Shown: positions 7,810-18,184, counted from the first letter of the stretch. The stretch: 64,000 nucleotides of DNA from Pigmentiphaga sp. (GCA_023228945.1 JALOAI010000027.1:1-64000); one strand, 5' to 3'. Made by a program: numbers and translations. The notes: a model not told the origin generated them from the sequence alone.

Positions 7810-8445
7810 TCAGACAGGATCCGCCAGATGTTGCAGGCCTGCTGCCCGGAACACCACGCTCAGGTTATTGGCCGGCATCTGCACCACGGGACCGCAGACC
7901 AGTCCCCGCTCCCGGGCTTGGACTTGCACCGCTTCCAGGTCTCGCACGCCGAAAGCCGGGTTCCTTGCCTTGAGCCAGAGCTCGAACTCGGCATTGCTGG
8001 GAGCAGTGTGTGCGCCGTTTCGGCGATAGGGGCCGTAGAGATACAGCACGCCGTTGGGGCGCAGCACGCGTGCGGCGCCATCCAGCAACGCCAGTGTCGT
8101 CGTCCAAGGTGAATAGTGGATCACGTTGCAGCAGACAATGGCATCGACCGGGGGAATGTTCCAATCATCCGCGTTGACGTCGAGCAGGCGGGGCGGATCG
8201 ATGTTGGGCAGGCCGGCGTGTTCGACCCAGGCCTGAATGGAGGGCAGCGCGTCCGGGTCGCCCTCGCTGGGCAGCCAGTGCCAGTCGGCAAGGGACCGGG
8301 CGAAAAAAACGGCATGTTCGCCGGTACCGCTGCCGATCTCCAGCGCGCGGCCGGAGGCGGGCAGCACTTCCTGCAATACGTCGAGGATGGGCTGGCGGTT
8401 GCGGGCGACGGCCGGGGCGTGGCGACGCGAATCCGTGGGTGGCAT
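7810..8445 (-). CDS. DUF938 SAM-dependent methyltransferase-like protein
   Basis: This 211-aa cytosolic protein of the DUF938 family has a Rossmann methyltransferase fold. The SAM-binding motif I ALEIGSGTGEHAVFFA is at about residues 33-48. Motif II region LLDVNADDW is at about 87-95 and VDAIVCCNVIHYSPW at about 99-113. The substrate of this family is not known. The ATG at 8445 is preceded by GAGGAG at 4-nt spacing, while upstream ATGs lack such a site. It is flanked by broken toxin-antitoxin loci on both sides but itself looks intact. Confidence 0.87.
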   Translation of the reverse strand: MPPTDSRRHAPAVARNRQPILDVLQEVLPASGRALEIGSGTGEHAVFFARSLADWHWLPSEGDPDALPSIQAWVEHAGLPNIDPPRLLDVNADDWNIPPVDAIVCCNVIHYSPWTTTLALLDGAARVLRPNGVLYLYGPYRRNGAHTAPSNAEFELWLKARNPAFGVRDLEAVQVQARERGLVCGPVVQMPANNLSVVFRAAGLQHLADPV

Positions 8446-8506
8446 GGGGCTCCTCAGCATGGGTTGACCAAGTTCGTTCAGGTGTGAGACAAGGCCAGCC
8501 AGCATC

Positions 8507-8899
8507 TCAGTGCGTCAGTGTCAGCTGAGCGATGTAGCCTGAACTGCTCTCTCCCGCAGCCTTGGCCCGATGATCCAGTAGAGCCAGGATGCGGCGGGGC
8601 AAGGTGATGTTGACCCGCTCGATGGTGTCGTCGATCAAGGCCGGGTCAACCTCGGCAATTGCCCAGATCCAACCCTCGTACTCGCCGGACTTTTGCAGAT
8701 CGGTGATGTTCGAGGGCTTTGGGATGGTTTCGCCGCTGGCAATCGCTTCTTCGATCCAGAGAGCGATAGCTTCCTTGGCATTCTCGATGGCTTCGTCGAT
8801 ACCTTCGTCGGCGGCCGAGAAGCAACCGGGGAGGTCGGGTACCACGACACCCCAAGCAGTGGTGTCGTTGCCCGGCTCGATAGCGATAGGGTATTTCAT
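8507..8899 (-). CDS. hicB: HicB-family antitoxin
   Basis: This 130-aa protein has the N-terminal HicB partially degraded RNase H-like fold (YPIAIEPGNDTTAWGVVVPDLPGCFSAADE, with conserved DLPGC). A C-terminal ribbon-helix-helix domain (VNITLPRRILALLDHRAKAAGESSSGYIA) follows. HicB neutralises the HicA mRNA interferase and autoregulates. The ATG at 8899 sits 6 nt after GGAG; an in-frame ATG at 8911 is possible. Its partner gene just upstream is degenerate, so this may be an orphan antitoxin. Confidence 0.88.
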   Translation of the reverse strand: MKYPIAIEPGNDTTAWGVVVPDLPGCFSAADEGIDEAIENAKEAIALWIEEAIASGETIPKPSNITDLQKSGEYEGWIWAIAEVDPALIDDTIERVNITLPRRILALLDHRAKAAGESSSGYIAQLTLTH

Positions 8900-8912
8900 G
8901 GTGGTCTCCATA

Positions 8913-9071
8913 TTTCAACCCAGCTTGACGCAGCAGCTTATTGACCAGACCAATACCCAAATCCTTTTTGGGGTGAGGCACGCTGATGTGGCCAGGCAGT
9001 GTTGGGTGGCGGAAAGCGTGGTGCAATCCTTTGACGCCATTCGTCGCTAGAAGTTGGCTGTGAAAATTCAC
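8913..9071 (-). pseudogene. hicA: Degenerate HicA toxin gene
   Basis: A short frame starting at 9071 encodes the C-terminal two thirds of a HicA toxin (HHAFRHPTLPGHISVPHP, then KKDLGIG and LLRQAGLK). The N-terminal helix and strand are replaced by a shortened, poorly matching sequence, and the family's G-S-H-H is G-L-H-H. The expected stop after LRQAGLK is lost: TAT stands where TAA would normally end the gene. The frame therefore stays open into hicB as far as 8646. Shortening, an active-site neighbour change and read-through all suggest an inactive toxin. Confidence 0.7.
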
Positions 9072-9223
9072 TATTCATCGGATTATGGGGAGTCATGTGG
9101 TTTGGTAAGATAGATCAGGTTTCCTGATCCAACGTGCGAGGCGAGCTCAACTCGATCATGTTAGAAAGCGGAGTGGTAGTGTCACGTAGTGACCTTCAAA
9201 GGCCCCGCTCGAAGCTTTTGTTT

Positions 9224-10003
9224 TCAGCCCTTGACCAGACCGCCATCGACGATGAGGTTCTGGCCCGTGACGGCGCGTGCCCACGGCGAAGCGAAAAACA
9301 ACACCGCATCGGCAAATTCGGCAGGCGTCGTCACGCGGCGCAGTGGCGTGCTGGCGGCGATCATGTCGAACACCGCTTCGGGCGTGGCAGCGGACGCATC
9401 GGTGGTGCGAAGCAACCCGCCCGAGACCATGTTGACCGTGATGCCGGCTGGACCCAGGTCCTGCGACAGCGTGCGCGTCAACGACAGCAGCGCGGCCTTG
9501 GCCGCTGTGTAGTCGTGGTAGGGCACGACCGGGTTCTGGAACAGGTTGGTGCCGACGTTGATGACGCGCCCGAAACCCGCCGCGCGCATACCCGGCAATG
9601 CCGCCTGCACGGTGTTCAAGGCGCCGCGCACGCTGCCTTCGAGTTGCTGCTGCAAATGTTCCCAGGTCAGCACATCGGCATGCGGGCGGGCGTCGCCGTT
9701 GAAGCTGAAGCTGGGCAGTGCGTTGTTGACGACGGTGGTCACCGGCTTGACGAAGGTTTGTTGCGCCTGCTGCAGCATGGCTTGCACGGCCTGCCTATCA
9801 CGCACATCGGCTTGCAGCGCAATGCCGCGCTCCGGCGATTGCGCGGCCAGCGCCTCGGCAGCCTCCCGGCTTTGGTGGTAGTTGATGATGACGCAGGCGC
9901 CCTGCGCCAGAAACGCCTTGCAGATGTCCACGCCCAGGCCGCGCGCGCCGCCCGTGACCAGAACAACCTGCTGTTGAAGGGAAAGGGAGGTGTTGTGCGG
10001 CAT
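9224..10003 (-). CDS. Short-chain dehydrogenase/reductase (FabG-like) under a TPP riboswitch
   Basis: This 259-aa classical SDR has the cofactor motif TGGARGLG at about residues 17-24, VVNNA at about 90-94 (the NNAG-equivalent), and a catalytic Tyr/Lys pair in YHDYTAAKAAL at about 162-172. A normal C-terminal extension ends in VDGGLVKG. The Ser of the usual catalytic triad is not in its usual context (NVGTNLF). Such enzymes reduce or oxidise carbonyl/hydroxyl groups with NAD(P)H; the substrate cannot be read from sequence. A clear TPP riboswitch lies about 87 nt upstream on the same strand, so expression should fall when thiamine pyrophosphate is abundant. A Shine-Dalgarno-like AAAGGA precedes the ATG. 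Confidence 0.85.
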   Translation of the reverse strand: MPHNTSLSLQQQVVLVTGGARGLGVDICKAFLAQGACVIINYHQSREAAEALAAQSPERGIALQADVRDRQAVQAMLQQAQQTFVKPVTTVVNNALPSFSFNGDARPHADVLTWEHLQQQLEGSVRGALNTVQAALPGMRAAGFGRVINVGTNLFQNPVVPYHDYTAAKAALLSLTRTLSQDLGPAGITVNMVSGGLLRTTDASAATPEAVFDMIAASTPLRRVTTPAEFADAVLFFASPWARAVTGQNLIVDGGLVKG

Positions 10004-10089
10004 GTGAACGTCCTTTTAGGGAAAAGACTGGCCGGGGGACGGCTTTCATGCCGACGATGCGCGGTGTGAAAACCAGGCCTCGCCTATGC

Positions 10090-10178
10090 GGACATCCCTA
10101 CGCCAGTACGAGCTGAATCAGGTTCTACGGGTATGTTCTCAGCCCCACCGTCAGCGGATGGCGGCACCCCGTGTCGTG
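10090..10178 (-). promoter_or_regulatory. TPP (thi-box) riboswitch
   Basis: Reading the minus strand, the conserved thi elements appear in order. GGGGTGCC is at 10170-10163, GGCTGAGA with CTGAGA at 10142-10137, ATACCCGTAG, AACCTGAT at 10124-10117, and CTGGCGTAGGGA ending near 10095. Order and spacing match the THI element that binds thiamine pyrophosphate. The only downstream gene is the SDR at 10003. A GC-rich stretch between aptamer and start may form the expression platform. Confidence 0.9.
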
Positions 10179-10542
10179 CTGCGCGAAGATAACATGGCTT
10201 GACGCCCGAAGCCCGATCGCCTGAAGTGCGCCACGGCCGGGACGAAGCGATGAAGCCGCCGCAGACCTCCAGCATGTTGGTGGTCACGCTTGCCCAAGAT
10301 GCTGATTCAATCCTCGGTGTCAAGGATGAACAAATGACGATGCAAAGACGATAGTGATGTTCACGGTGGTGCTGCAACAGGTGCACGAGGCACAGCCTTA
10401 CAGCACTGTCCCCAGCGACGCGGATAGGCGCAACACGAAGCCTCCAGAGCGTCATGCGCCGACACGGAAAGGACAGTCGAATGCTGGTCTCGGTATTCGC
10501 TTTTGATTATATTGAATACGTTGATCGCAACAGGATCCAGAC
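10179..10542. other. Intergenic stretch upstream of the TPP riboswitch
   Basis: About 360 bp with no gene I can support. The last 40 bp before the antitoxin gene turn AT-rich (TTTTGATTATATTGAATACG, 10501-10520) and probably hold the parD promoter. Confidence 0.5.
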
Positions 10543-10806
10543 ATGCCCCGGACTACGACCACCACCATGACGGTTCGCCTCAGCGGACCGCTCAGCGATT
10601 TCGTCGCCGCCAACGTGGGCGAGCATGGCGATTACGAGAACGTCAGCGAATACATGCGTGACCTGATCCGCCGCGACAAGGAGCGCAAGGAGCAGGCAGC
10701 CTTTGATCGGCTGAAGGCCGAGTTGACCCATGCTTTCGCGGCACCGGAGACCCCGTACGGCCCCCTGACGGCGGCCGAGGTGATCGCGCGCAACCAAGAA
10801 GGCTGA
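10543..10806 (+). CDS. parD: ParD-like ribbon-helix-helix antitoxin
   Basis: This 87-aa protein begins with an RHH domain (MTVRLSGPLSDFVAANV, about residues 9-25, then YENVSEYMRDLIRRDKER). The C-terminal tail, in antitoxins of this type, wraps the partner toxin. It should bind its own promoter and neutralise a ParE toxin. The partner gene starts 4 bp downstream but has an internal deletion, so this antitoxin may have no active target here. Confidence 0.88.
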   Translation: MPRTTTTTMTVRLSGPLSDFVAANVGEHGDYENVSEYMRDLIRRDKERKEQAAFDRLKAELTHAFAAPETPYGPLTAAEVIARNQEG

Positions 10807-10810
10807 TGGC

Positions 10811-11005
10811 GTGTCCAAAGTCTTGATTCAGGAGGCCGCTTCCTGGCGGCTTGACGAAATCTATCGCTACACGCGCGACCGCTGGGGCACGGATCAAGCC
10901 GGCCACTACCTCACCGGCCTGTTCGAGGCCTTCGACGGCATCGTCACTCTCCTGCACGAACGAATGCACCAACTCGACTGTTTTCGGGACGACTTCGGAT
11001 CATGA
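10811..11005 (+). pseudogene. parE: ParE toxin gene with internal in-frame deletion
   Basis: A GTG-initiated frame encodes only 64 aa. The N-terminal ParE helices are normal (EAASWRLDEIYRYTRDRWG, then YLTGLFEAFDG). They are joined directly to the family's C-terminal segment IVTLLHERMHQLDCFRDDFG. Full-length ParE/RelE toxins are about 95-105 aa and contain a central beta-sheet that is missing here, so about 35 residues were lost in frame. The remaining protein lacks the core sheet and is very probably inactive. It is operonic with parD. Confidence 0.78.
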
Positions 11006-11226
11006 GCGAATCCGTGGCTTCGCGGTCTATGGCATCGTCCCTGATGGTTCGGTGGAAAATTGAAGTGGTACGGGTGAAGAACCTGCGCGGGGCGACGGCG
11101 AGTATCCGGCATAAATAGCCGGGCTAGTCTTCGACGATCCGACTGGCGAACCGGGAAACGTTCGGCAAATGTGGAACAACACTGGCGGCCAACGAGGCTG
11201 AGAATCGCACAATTGGCTCATGGGGC

Positions 11227-11871
11227 TCACAACCCATCCTCCACCATCCGCAGCAACCGCGCGCCCAGCGCCGCCCGCGCTGCCTGCGGGGCGCGGCGCA
11301 ACGGCCCGTCGATGATGAGGAGCGCCATGCCATGTACCGCCGACCACGCCAGGAACTCGGCGCCGGCCCGCCGGTCCGCCGGCAGCGCTCCCGCCTGCAC
11401 CATTGCGTCCAGGGCGTAGCCCAGCAACTCGAAGGGGTTGAGACCTTTGTCGGCGGTGCGCGCCGGATCGGGAGGCAGTTCAACGTCGAACGCGCCCGAG
11501 GCGAACGCAGTGAGGAACCATCCCGTTTCCGCTTGTGCGAAGCTCAGGTAGCCGCGGCCCACGGCGGCCAGCATGCCGCGGGCGCGCTCGATCGGGTCGG
11601 ATAGCGCCTCGGCCAGTTGCAGTTCGGCTTCGATCGCCTGTGCCAGCGCTCCCAGGGCCGCCGCGCGCACCGCTTCGAAGAGCGCCTGGTGGCCGGAGAA
11701 ATGGCGGTAAGCGGCATTGGGCGCCACACCGGCGCGGCGCGTGGCCTCGCGTAACACCACCGCCTGCGGTCCGCCGTCACGTGCCAGCGCCAGGCCCGCT
11801 TCGATCAGTGCGGCGCGCAAGTCGCCGTGGTGGTAGGTCGTGCGGGGCTGGGTGCGGCGGGCCGAGGCCAT
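11227..11871 (-). CDS. TetR-family regulator with WHG-type C-terminal domain
   Basis: This 214-aa repressor has a TetR N-terminal HTH: LREATRRAGVAPNAAYRHFSGHQALFEAV at about residues 40-68. The C-terminal ligand-binding part carries the WSAVHGMALLI motif typical of the WHG subgroup. The ATG at 11871 follows AAGGA at 5 nt; an upstream ATG at 11907 lacks one. The divergent gene at 11986 (a VOC-fold protein) is the obvious target. The 115-bp gap contains TGTGGACAGTGTTCA...TGAACATCGTCCACA, an inverted-repeat-like sequence (11920-11967) that could be the operator. Confidence 0.88.
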   Translation of the reverse strand: MASARRTQPRTTYHHGDLRAALIEAGLALARDGGPQAVVLREATRRAGVAPNAAYRHFSGHQALFEAVRAAALGALAQAIEAELQLAEALSDPIERARGMLAAVGRGYLSFAQAETGWFLTAFASGAFDVELPPDPARTADKGLNPFELLGYALDAMVQAGALPADRRAGAEFLAWSAVHGMALLIIDGPLRRAPQAARAALGARLLRMVEDGL

Positions 11872-11985
11872 AGAGTCCTTGCAGGCAAACAAAAATTTAC
11901 AAACCACCCGGGTGTTCCATGTGGACAGTGTTCATTTTAACGCCTAGCATGTGAACATCGTCCACACTGAAACGGAATCATTGCC

Positions 11986-12489
11986 ATGGCCCGCCTCGTC
12001 TCACGCTTTCAACCTTGCCTGTGGTTCGATACCCAGGCCGAAGAAGCCGCGAACTTCTATGTTGGTATCTTTCCCGACTCACGTATCCTCAGCGTGTCGT
12101 ACTACAGCGAAGCGGGGCAGGAACACCACCGTAAACCCGTGGGGTCGGTAATGACCGTGTCTTTCACGCTCGAGAATCAGGCGATGCTGGCGCTGAACGG
12201 CGGGCCACTGTTTCAGTTCAGTCCCGCCGTATCGCTGATGATCCTCTGCGATAGCCAGGCCGAGATCGATCATTACTGGAACGCTTTGAGCGAAGGCGGT
12301 GATCCCGCAGCCCAGCAGTGCGGCTGGCTGGCCGACCGCTATGGCCTGTCGTGGCAAGTCACGCCGCGCGACTGGGAGCGCCTGATGAACGCGCCCGATC
12401 ACGCCGCCTCGCAGCGTGCCCTGCTGGCCATGCACGAGATGAAGAAGCTCGACATCGGCGCGCTGCAAGCCGCCTTCGACGGGCGCTGA
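11986..12489 (+). CDS. PhnB-like VOC-fold protein
   Basis: This 167-aa protein of the 3-demethylubiquinone-9 methyltransferase-like (PhnB/glyoxalase) family has the opening FQPCLWFDTQAEEAANFYVGIFPDSRI at about residues 7-33. A second half contains GWLADRYGLSWQVTP at about 110-125. Members usually dimerise and are often named methyltransferases despite lacking a SAM domain; the reaction is unknown. It lies divergent to a TetR gene and 41 bp before a paralogue with the same fold. Confidence 0.87.
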   Translation: MARLVSRFQPCLWFDTQAEEAANFYVGIFPDSRILSVSYYSEAGQEHHRKPVGSVMTVSFTLENQAMLALNGGPLFQFSPAVSLMILCDSQAEIDHYWNALSEGGDPAAQQCGWLADRYGLSWQVTPRDWERLMNAPDHAASQRALLAMHEMKKLDIGALQAAFDGR

Positions 12490-12530
12490 GCCGGCGCCCG
12501 AACAGACTTTTCCCGACCTGGAGTCCCGAC

Positions 12531-12983
12531 ATGCAATTCGTTCCCTATCTCAACTTCGACGGCAATTGCGCCGAAGCCATGGCTTTCTACGCCAAGCTGT
12601 TTGGCGGCGAAATCGTTTTCCAGTCCACCTTCGGCGAAATGCCGCCAGAAGAAGGCATGCCGGCGCTGCCGGAGTCCGCCAAGAGTCGCCTGATGCACGC
12701 GCAGCTGAAAGTCGGCGCCCAAACACTGATGGCATCGGATGCGTTGCCTGCCATGCCGGGATTGGATCCCGAAGTCTGCGGCGGGGGCTACCGGAAGCCG
12801 CAAGGCCTGTGGGTCTCGATCGCTATCGAGACCGAAGCCGAGGGCAAGCGCGTGTTCGAGGGGTTGGCCGAGGGCGGCCAGGTGACCATGCCGTTCGCCA
12901 GAACCTTCTGGTCGCCTGGCTTCGGGATGGTAACGGATCGCTTCGGTACACCCTGGATGGTGAATGTCGCAACCCAACCCTGA
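12531..12983 (+). CDS. PhnB-like VOC-fold protein (second copy)
   Basis: This 150-aa protein has the PhnB-type start MQFVPYLNFDGNCAEAMAFY and the characteristic C-terminal WSPGFGMVTDRFGTPWMVNV. Its own ATG at 12531 follows a GGAGTCCC-like ribosome site. It forms a pair with the preceding gene, probably in one TetR-controlled operon. The function in the family is not established. Confidence 0.87.
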   Translation: MQFVPYLNFDGNCAEAMAFYAKLFGGEIVFQSTFGEMPPEEGMPALPESAKSRLMHAQLKVGAQTLMASDALPAMPGLDPEVCGGGYRKPQGLWVSIAIETEAEGKRVFEGLAEGGQVTMPFARTFWSPGFGMVTDRFGTPWMVNVATQP

Positions 12984-13066
12984 AGCAGGAGTCTCCCTGA
13001 ACCCCAATCCCGTGGTCGGGTTCGAGAGCGCGCTGGCCCGGACGCCAGCCTGGCATTGCAGTACGC

Positions 13067-14155
13067 TTGAGGCTGTATCTCAATGCCAGTTGGACAAGCG
13101 TGCAAGACGATCTGTTTGGAGACCTCATCCCTCAGCCTGTCGCCAAATCCCGGGCCAAGGCGGCTTCCCGTGCGGATTCGGCGCCGTCCGGCAACCCGGA
13201 CACGGCCAAAGTGCTTCTCGCTCCCGCCGCGGAGGCTTGGCGCGAACTGGCGCAGCGGCTACCGGCGCAATTGCGGTTCGGGGGCTCCACCTGGTCTTAC
13301 CCGGGCTGGCACGGACTGGTCTGGGACGGCAGTTACGATCCGGGCACGCTGTCGAAGTTCGGTTTGGAGGCTTACCATCGGCACCCGCTGCTGCGTACGG
13401 TTTGTGTCGACCGTACCTTCTGGCGTCCACTCACGGTAAGCCAGTATGCCGCTTATGCCCGCCAGGTGGATGAGGCTTTCCGCTTCGTCGTCAAATGTCC
13501 CGCCACCGTCACCGATGCCCAGCTTCGCGGCGAAGAAGGCAAGGCGCGTGAACTCAATCCGCATTTTCTCGATCCACGCCTGGCCATCGAGCACTTTGTG
13601 CAACCGACGCTCGCGGGCCTGGGCACCAAGCTGGGGGTCCTGGTTTTCCAGCTGAGCCCGCTGCCCTGGGGCATGATCCATCGTCCCGCTTCGTTGTGGA
13701 ATCGACTCGATCAGATGCTGGCCGCCGTCCGCGACGCCTTGGCCGCGCATCCCTCCGTGATCGTCGCCGTGGAGGTCCGAGACCCCGAGCTATTGGGTCA
13801 GGCCCTGGTCGACACCCTCAGGGCGCACGGCGCCACCTTCTGCCTGGGCCTGCATGGCAAGATGCCGCCCATCGAGGAACAACTTCCGGTGCTGCGCGCG
13901 CTCTGGCCGGGGCCGCTCGTGTGCCGCTGGAACCTGAATCGCATCTTTGGCGCCTATGGCTACGCCGACGCGCAGAAAAAGCACGATCCCTTCAATGCCA
14001 TCGTCAGTGAAGACCTCCACACGCGGACAGTGCTGGCGCGCACCATTCGCGGCATCACGGGCGCGGGCCAGCCGGCCTACGTGACGATCAGCAACGATGC
14101 CGAGGGTTGTGCGCCGCTGTCCATTCAGATGCTCGCCCAAGCCGTTGCGGCGTAG
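13067..14155 (+). CDS. DUF72 family protein
   Basis: This protein of up to 362 aa belongs to the DUF72 family (TIM-barrel-like). Its conserved opening is LRFGGSTWSYPGWHGLVWDG at about residues 68-87, followed by FRFVVKCP at about 137-144. VAVEVRDPELL is near 232-242 and there is a C-terminal LNRIFGAYGYADAQ segment. Its biochemical role is unknown. The frame opens at a TTG (13067); a GTG at 13100 (VQDDLFGD) is an equally plausible start because relatives often begin near this sequence. Confidence 0.82.
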   Translation: MRLYLNASWTSVQDDLFGDLIPQPVAKSRAKAASRADSAPSGNPDTAKVLLAPAAEAWRELAQRLPAQLRFGGSTWSYPGWHGLVWDGSYDPGTLSKFGLEAYHRHPLLRTVCVDRTFWRPLTVSQYAAYARQVDEAFRFVVKCPATVTDAQLRGEEGKARELNPHFLDPRLAIEHFVQPTLAGLGTKLGVLVFQLSPLPWGMIHRPASLWNRLDQMLAAVRDALAAHPSVIVAVEVRDPELLGQALVDTLRAHGATFCLGLHGKMPPIEEQLPVLRALWPGPLVCRWNLNRIFGAYGYADAQKKHDPFNAIVSEDLHTRTVLARTIRGITGAGQPAYVTISNDAEGCAPLSIQMLAQAVAA

Positions 14156-14171
14156 CTTTTTTTGTCCGAAT

Positions 14172-14576
14172 CTATTCGTCTACCTTCCCCCGCCCCGCCT
14201 TCAACGAGGAACGCCGCGCCTTTCCCTCCAGGCGCCTGGCCACGGAGGCGCGAGTCGGCCGGGTGGCGCGCCGGGCCTTGGGCGGCACCGCCACGCGATT
14301 GACCAGCTCTTCCAGTCGACGCAGGGCTTCGGCGCGGTTTTTCTCCAGGCTGCGGAATTGCTGCGCCTTGATGATCACGACGCCGTCTTTGCTGATGCGT
14401 TGGTCGCCCAATTGCAGCAGCCGCGCGCGGATTTCTTCCGGCAATGACGAGGCTTCGATATCGAAGCGCAGATGCACGGCGTTCGAGACTTTGTTCACGT
14501 TTTGCCCGCCCGAGCCTTGGGCTCGGATCGCGGTGATTTCGATGTCGTCGGGCGAAATGATGATACGGGGTCGCAT
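14172..14576 (-). CDS. arfB: Alternative ribosome-rescue factor ArfB
   Basis: This 134-aa protein is a codon-independent peptidyl-tRNA hydrolase that frees stalled ribosomes. The catalytic GGQ sits in RAQGSGGQNVNKVSNAVHL at about residues 18-36. A basic C-terminal tail (about 105-134, rich in Arg/Lys) would enter the mRNA channel. Length matches ArfB (YaeJ) rather than full release factors. It is followed on the same strand by the RIO kinase upstream at 15448 and separated from the convergent DUF72 gene by only 16 bp. Confidence 0.93.
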   Translation of the reverse strand: MRPRIIISPDDIEITAIRAQGSGGQNVNKVSNAVHLRFDIEASSLPEEIRARLLQLGDQRISKDGVVIIKAQQFRSLEKNRAEALRRLEELVNRVAVPPKARRATRPTRASVARRLEGKARRSSLKAGRGKVDE

Positions 14577-14593
14577 GGTGATACGCCTTGCGC

Positions 14594-15448
14594 TCAGGGC
14601 TTGTCTGCCGCCGCCCGGCCTGCCTGGCGAGCGGCTTCTTCTCGGCGCGCCATCTCGATGATTTCCATCACCTCGTCGACGTCGGCGGGTCGATGTTCCG
14701 CCTTGACGATCCCGGTGAGCGTGCTATCGGGCCGAAGCTGACCCGACTCATACAACGACCAGATCTCCCGGCCGTAGTCGGTGCTCAGGAGTGAGGGTGA
14801 AAACTGGCCGAAGTAGGTGGCCAGATTGGCGACATCGCGCTCGAGCATGCGGCGGGCATTGTTGTTGGCCGCGGCATCGACCGCCTGTGGCAGATCGATG
14901 ATCACCGGCCCGTCGCTGTCGACCAGGACGTTGTACTCGGAGAGATCCCCATGCACGATGCCGGCACAGAGCATGCGCACCACCTGGCGTATGAGATCGG
15001 CATGAAAGCGATTGGCTTCCTCTTCACTCAGCGCAAGATCGTTGAGGCGCGGTGCCGGTTCGCCTGCTTCATCGGTCACCAGTTCCATCAGCAGCACGCC
15101 TTCATGAAAGTCATAGGGCGTGGGCACACGCACCCCCGCGTTGGCGAGCACGCGCAGCGCGTCCACTTCGGCGTGCTGCCAGGCGGCTTCCTGCTCCTGG
15201 CGACCGTAGCGCGATCCCTTGGCCATGGCCCGGGCTTGGCGGCTGTTCCGGGTCTTGCGGCCCTCGGTGTAATCGACCGCTTTATGGAACCCGCGTTTGT
15301 TGGCTTCTTTATAGACTTTGGCGCAGCGCACGACGTCGCCGCAGCGAACGACATATACCGTTGCCTCTTTGCCGCTCATCAACTGGCGGATAACGGCGTC
15401 GACAAGGCCATCGGTAACCAGGGGTTGGATTCTGCTGGGAATTTTCAT
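14594..15448 (-). CDS. RIO1-family serine protein kinase
   Basis: This 284-aa atypical kinase has a glycine-poor ATP site (LMSGKEATVYVVRCG, about 22-36), an ATP-contacting lysine in CAKVYK, and the catalytic loop IVHGDLSEYNVLV at about 162-174. The metal-binding IIDLPQAVD follows at about 180-188. These are RIO hallmarks. Bacterial RIO kinases are widespread in proteobacteria, with unknown targets. The ATG at 15448 starts at the conserved MKIPSRIQ; longer frames upstream lack the family sequence. Its stop lies 17 bp before arfB. Confidence 0.88.
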   Translation of the reverse strand: MKIPSRIQPLVTDGLVDAVIRQLMSGKEATVYVVRCGDVVRCAKVYKEANKRGFHKAVDYTEGRKTRNSRQARAMAKGSRYGRQEQEAAWQHAEVDALRVLANAGVRVPTPYDFHEGVLLMELVTDEAGEPAPRLNDLALSEEEANRFHADLIRQVVRMLCAGIVHGDLSEYNVLVDSDGPVIIDLPQAVDAAANNNARRMLERDVANLATYFGQFSPSLLSTDYGREIWSLYESGQLRPDSTLTGIVKAEHRPADVDEVMEIIEMARREEAARQAGRAAADKP

Positions 15449-15553
15449 GCTTGGGGAGGGGCTCCTGGACGCTTTGCCGCGGATCGGGATCTGGCGGCAC
15501 GTCATGGTATTCGGTCGTCGGGGGGATCGGTCAGTCGGCCTCGCTGTCATCGC

Positions 15554-17401
<1,848 letters not shown>

Positions 17402-17503
17402 GATGGCCTCTCAAGGAAACGGCGGACCGCCACAAGTATTCTGGCTTTCTGGGTGGCTGCCGACTATCGTAGTGCAACAAGTGGTGTCGCGGGAGCGCCG
17501 GAT

Positions 17504-17983
17504 TCAGACGCTGGCATCCGGCGCGGCTTCCTGCAATAACCAATCACGAAACGCCACCAGCCTGGGCAGGTGAGCGCATTCGGGCCGGTAGACAACGTAA
17601 TAAGCCAGCGCGGATACCAATGGGATCTCGGGAAACAGCCGTACCACCCGCCCGGCCGCCAAGTCGTCGCCAGCCATCACGCTGCGCGCCAGGGCCACGC
17701 CCCGGCCTTCGATCACCGCTTGCAAGACGGCGGCCGAGTTGTTGATCTTCAGGCCGCGCGAGGTGGCGACGCCCGCGAGGCCTGCTTTTTTGCACCACAT
17801 CTCCCAGGCGGACGTCGGTATCGGGACAGGCGGCCTGGAAGCGTTCGAAACGCGGCAGCAGCCGCTTGGCGGCAAACGCGGGACTGACCGTGACGGTCAG
17901 CACGCCGCCGCTGCCGGGAAGCTTTGATGGCGGGCGCTGGCTTCGAAGGCGCGCAAAGCATTCAGGTGCGCCGGATTGCTCAT
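17504..17983 (-). pseudogene. Broken LysR (GcvA-type) regulator
   Basis: Minus-strand pieces of one LysR gene lie in different frames. The start MSNPAHLNALRAFEASARHQSF (ATG at 17983) is followed by loss of the HTH and a stop. Then comes VLTVTVSPAFAAKRLLPRFE...PDTDVRL in another frame. Finally a third segment (LKINNSAAVLQAVIEGRGVALARS to DWLLQEAA) ends at 17504. Intact GcvA-like regulators are about 300 aa; here about 160 aa remain. The gene is divergent from the MFS transporter at 18185, which it probably once controlled. Confidence 0.82.
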
Positions 17984-18184
17984 GGTGATAAAGATTTTCT
18001 TTGCGAGCGGGAAACTTTATCTCATTTGTGCGGAGCAATATTATCGGCCAGAATCCGGGCGGGGTTCACGTCCTCGAGTGCCAGTCATGTCAAGCTTGAA
18101 GCGCGAATTCGCTCTCACGAGAGCAAACGCGGCAACGAAAAGTCAGCTTGGTGCCACGTGCGTAATCAAAAAAATTTGTTTCTT

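Noticed and set aside
9113..9129. Small palindrome GATCAGGTTTCCTGATC
   Set aside because: A 7-bp stem without T-run or promoter context; too short to assign a role.
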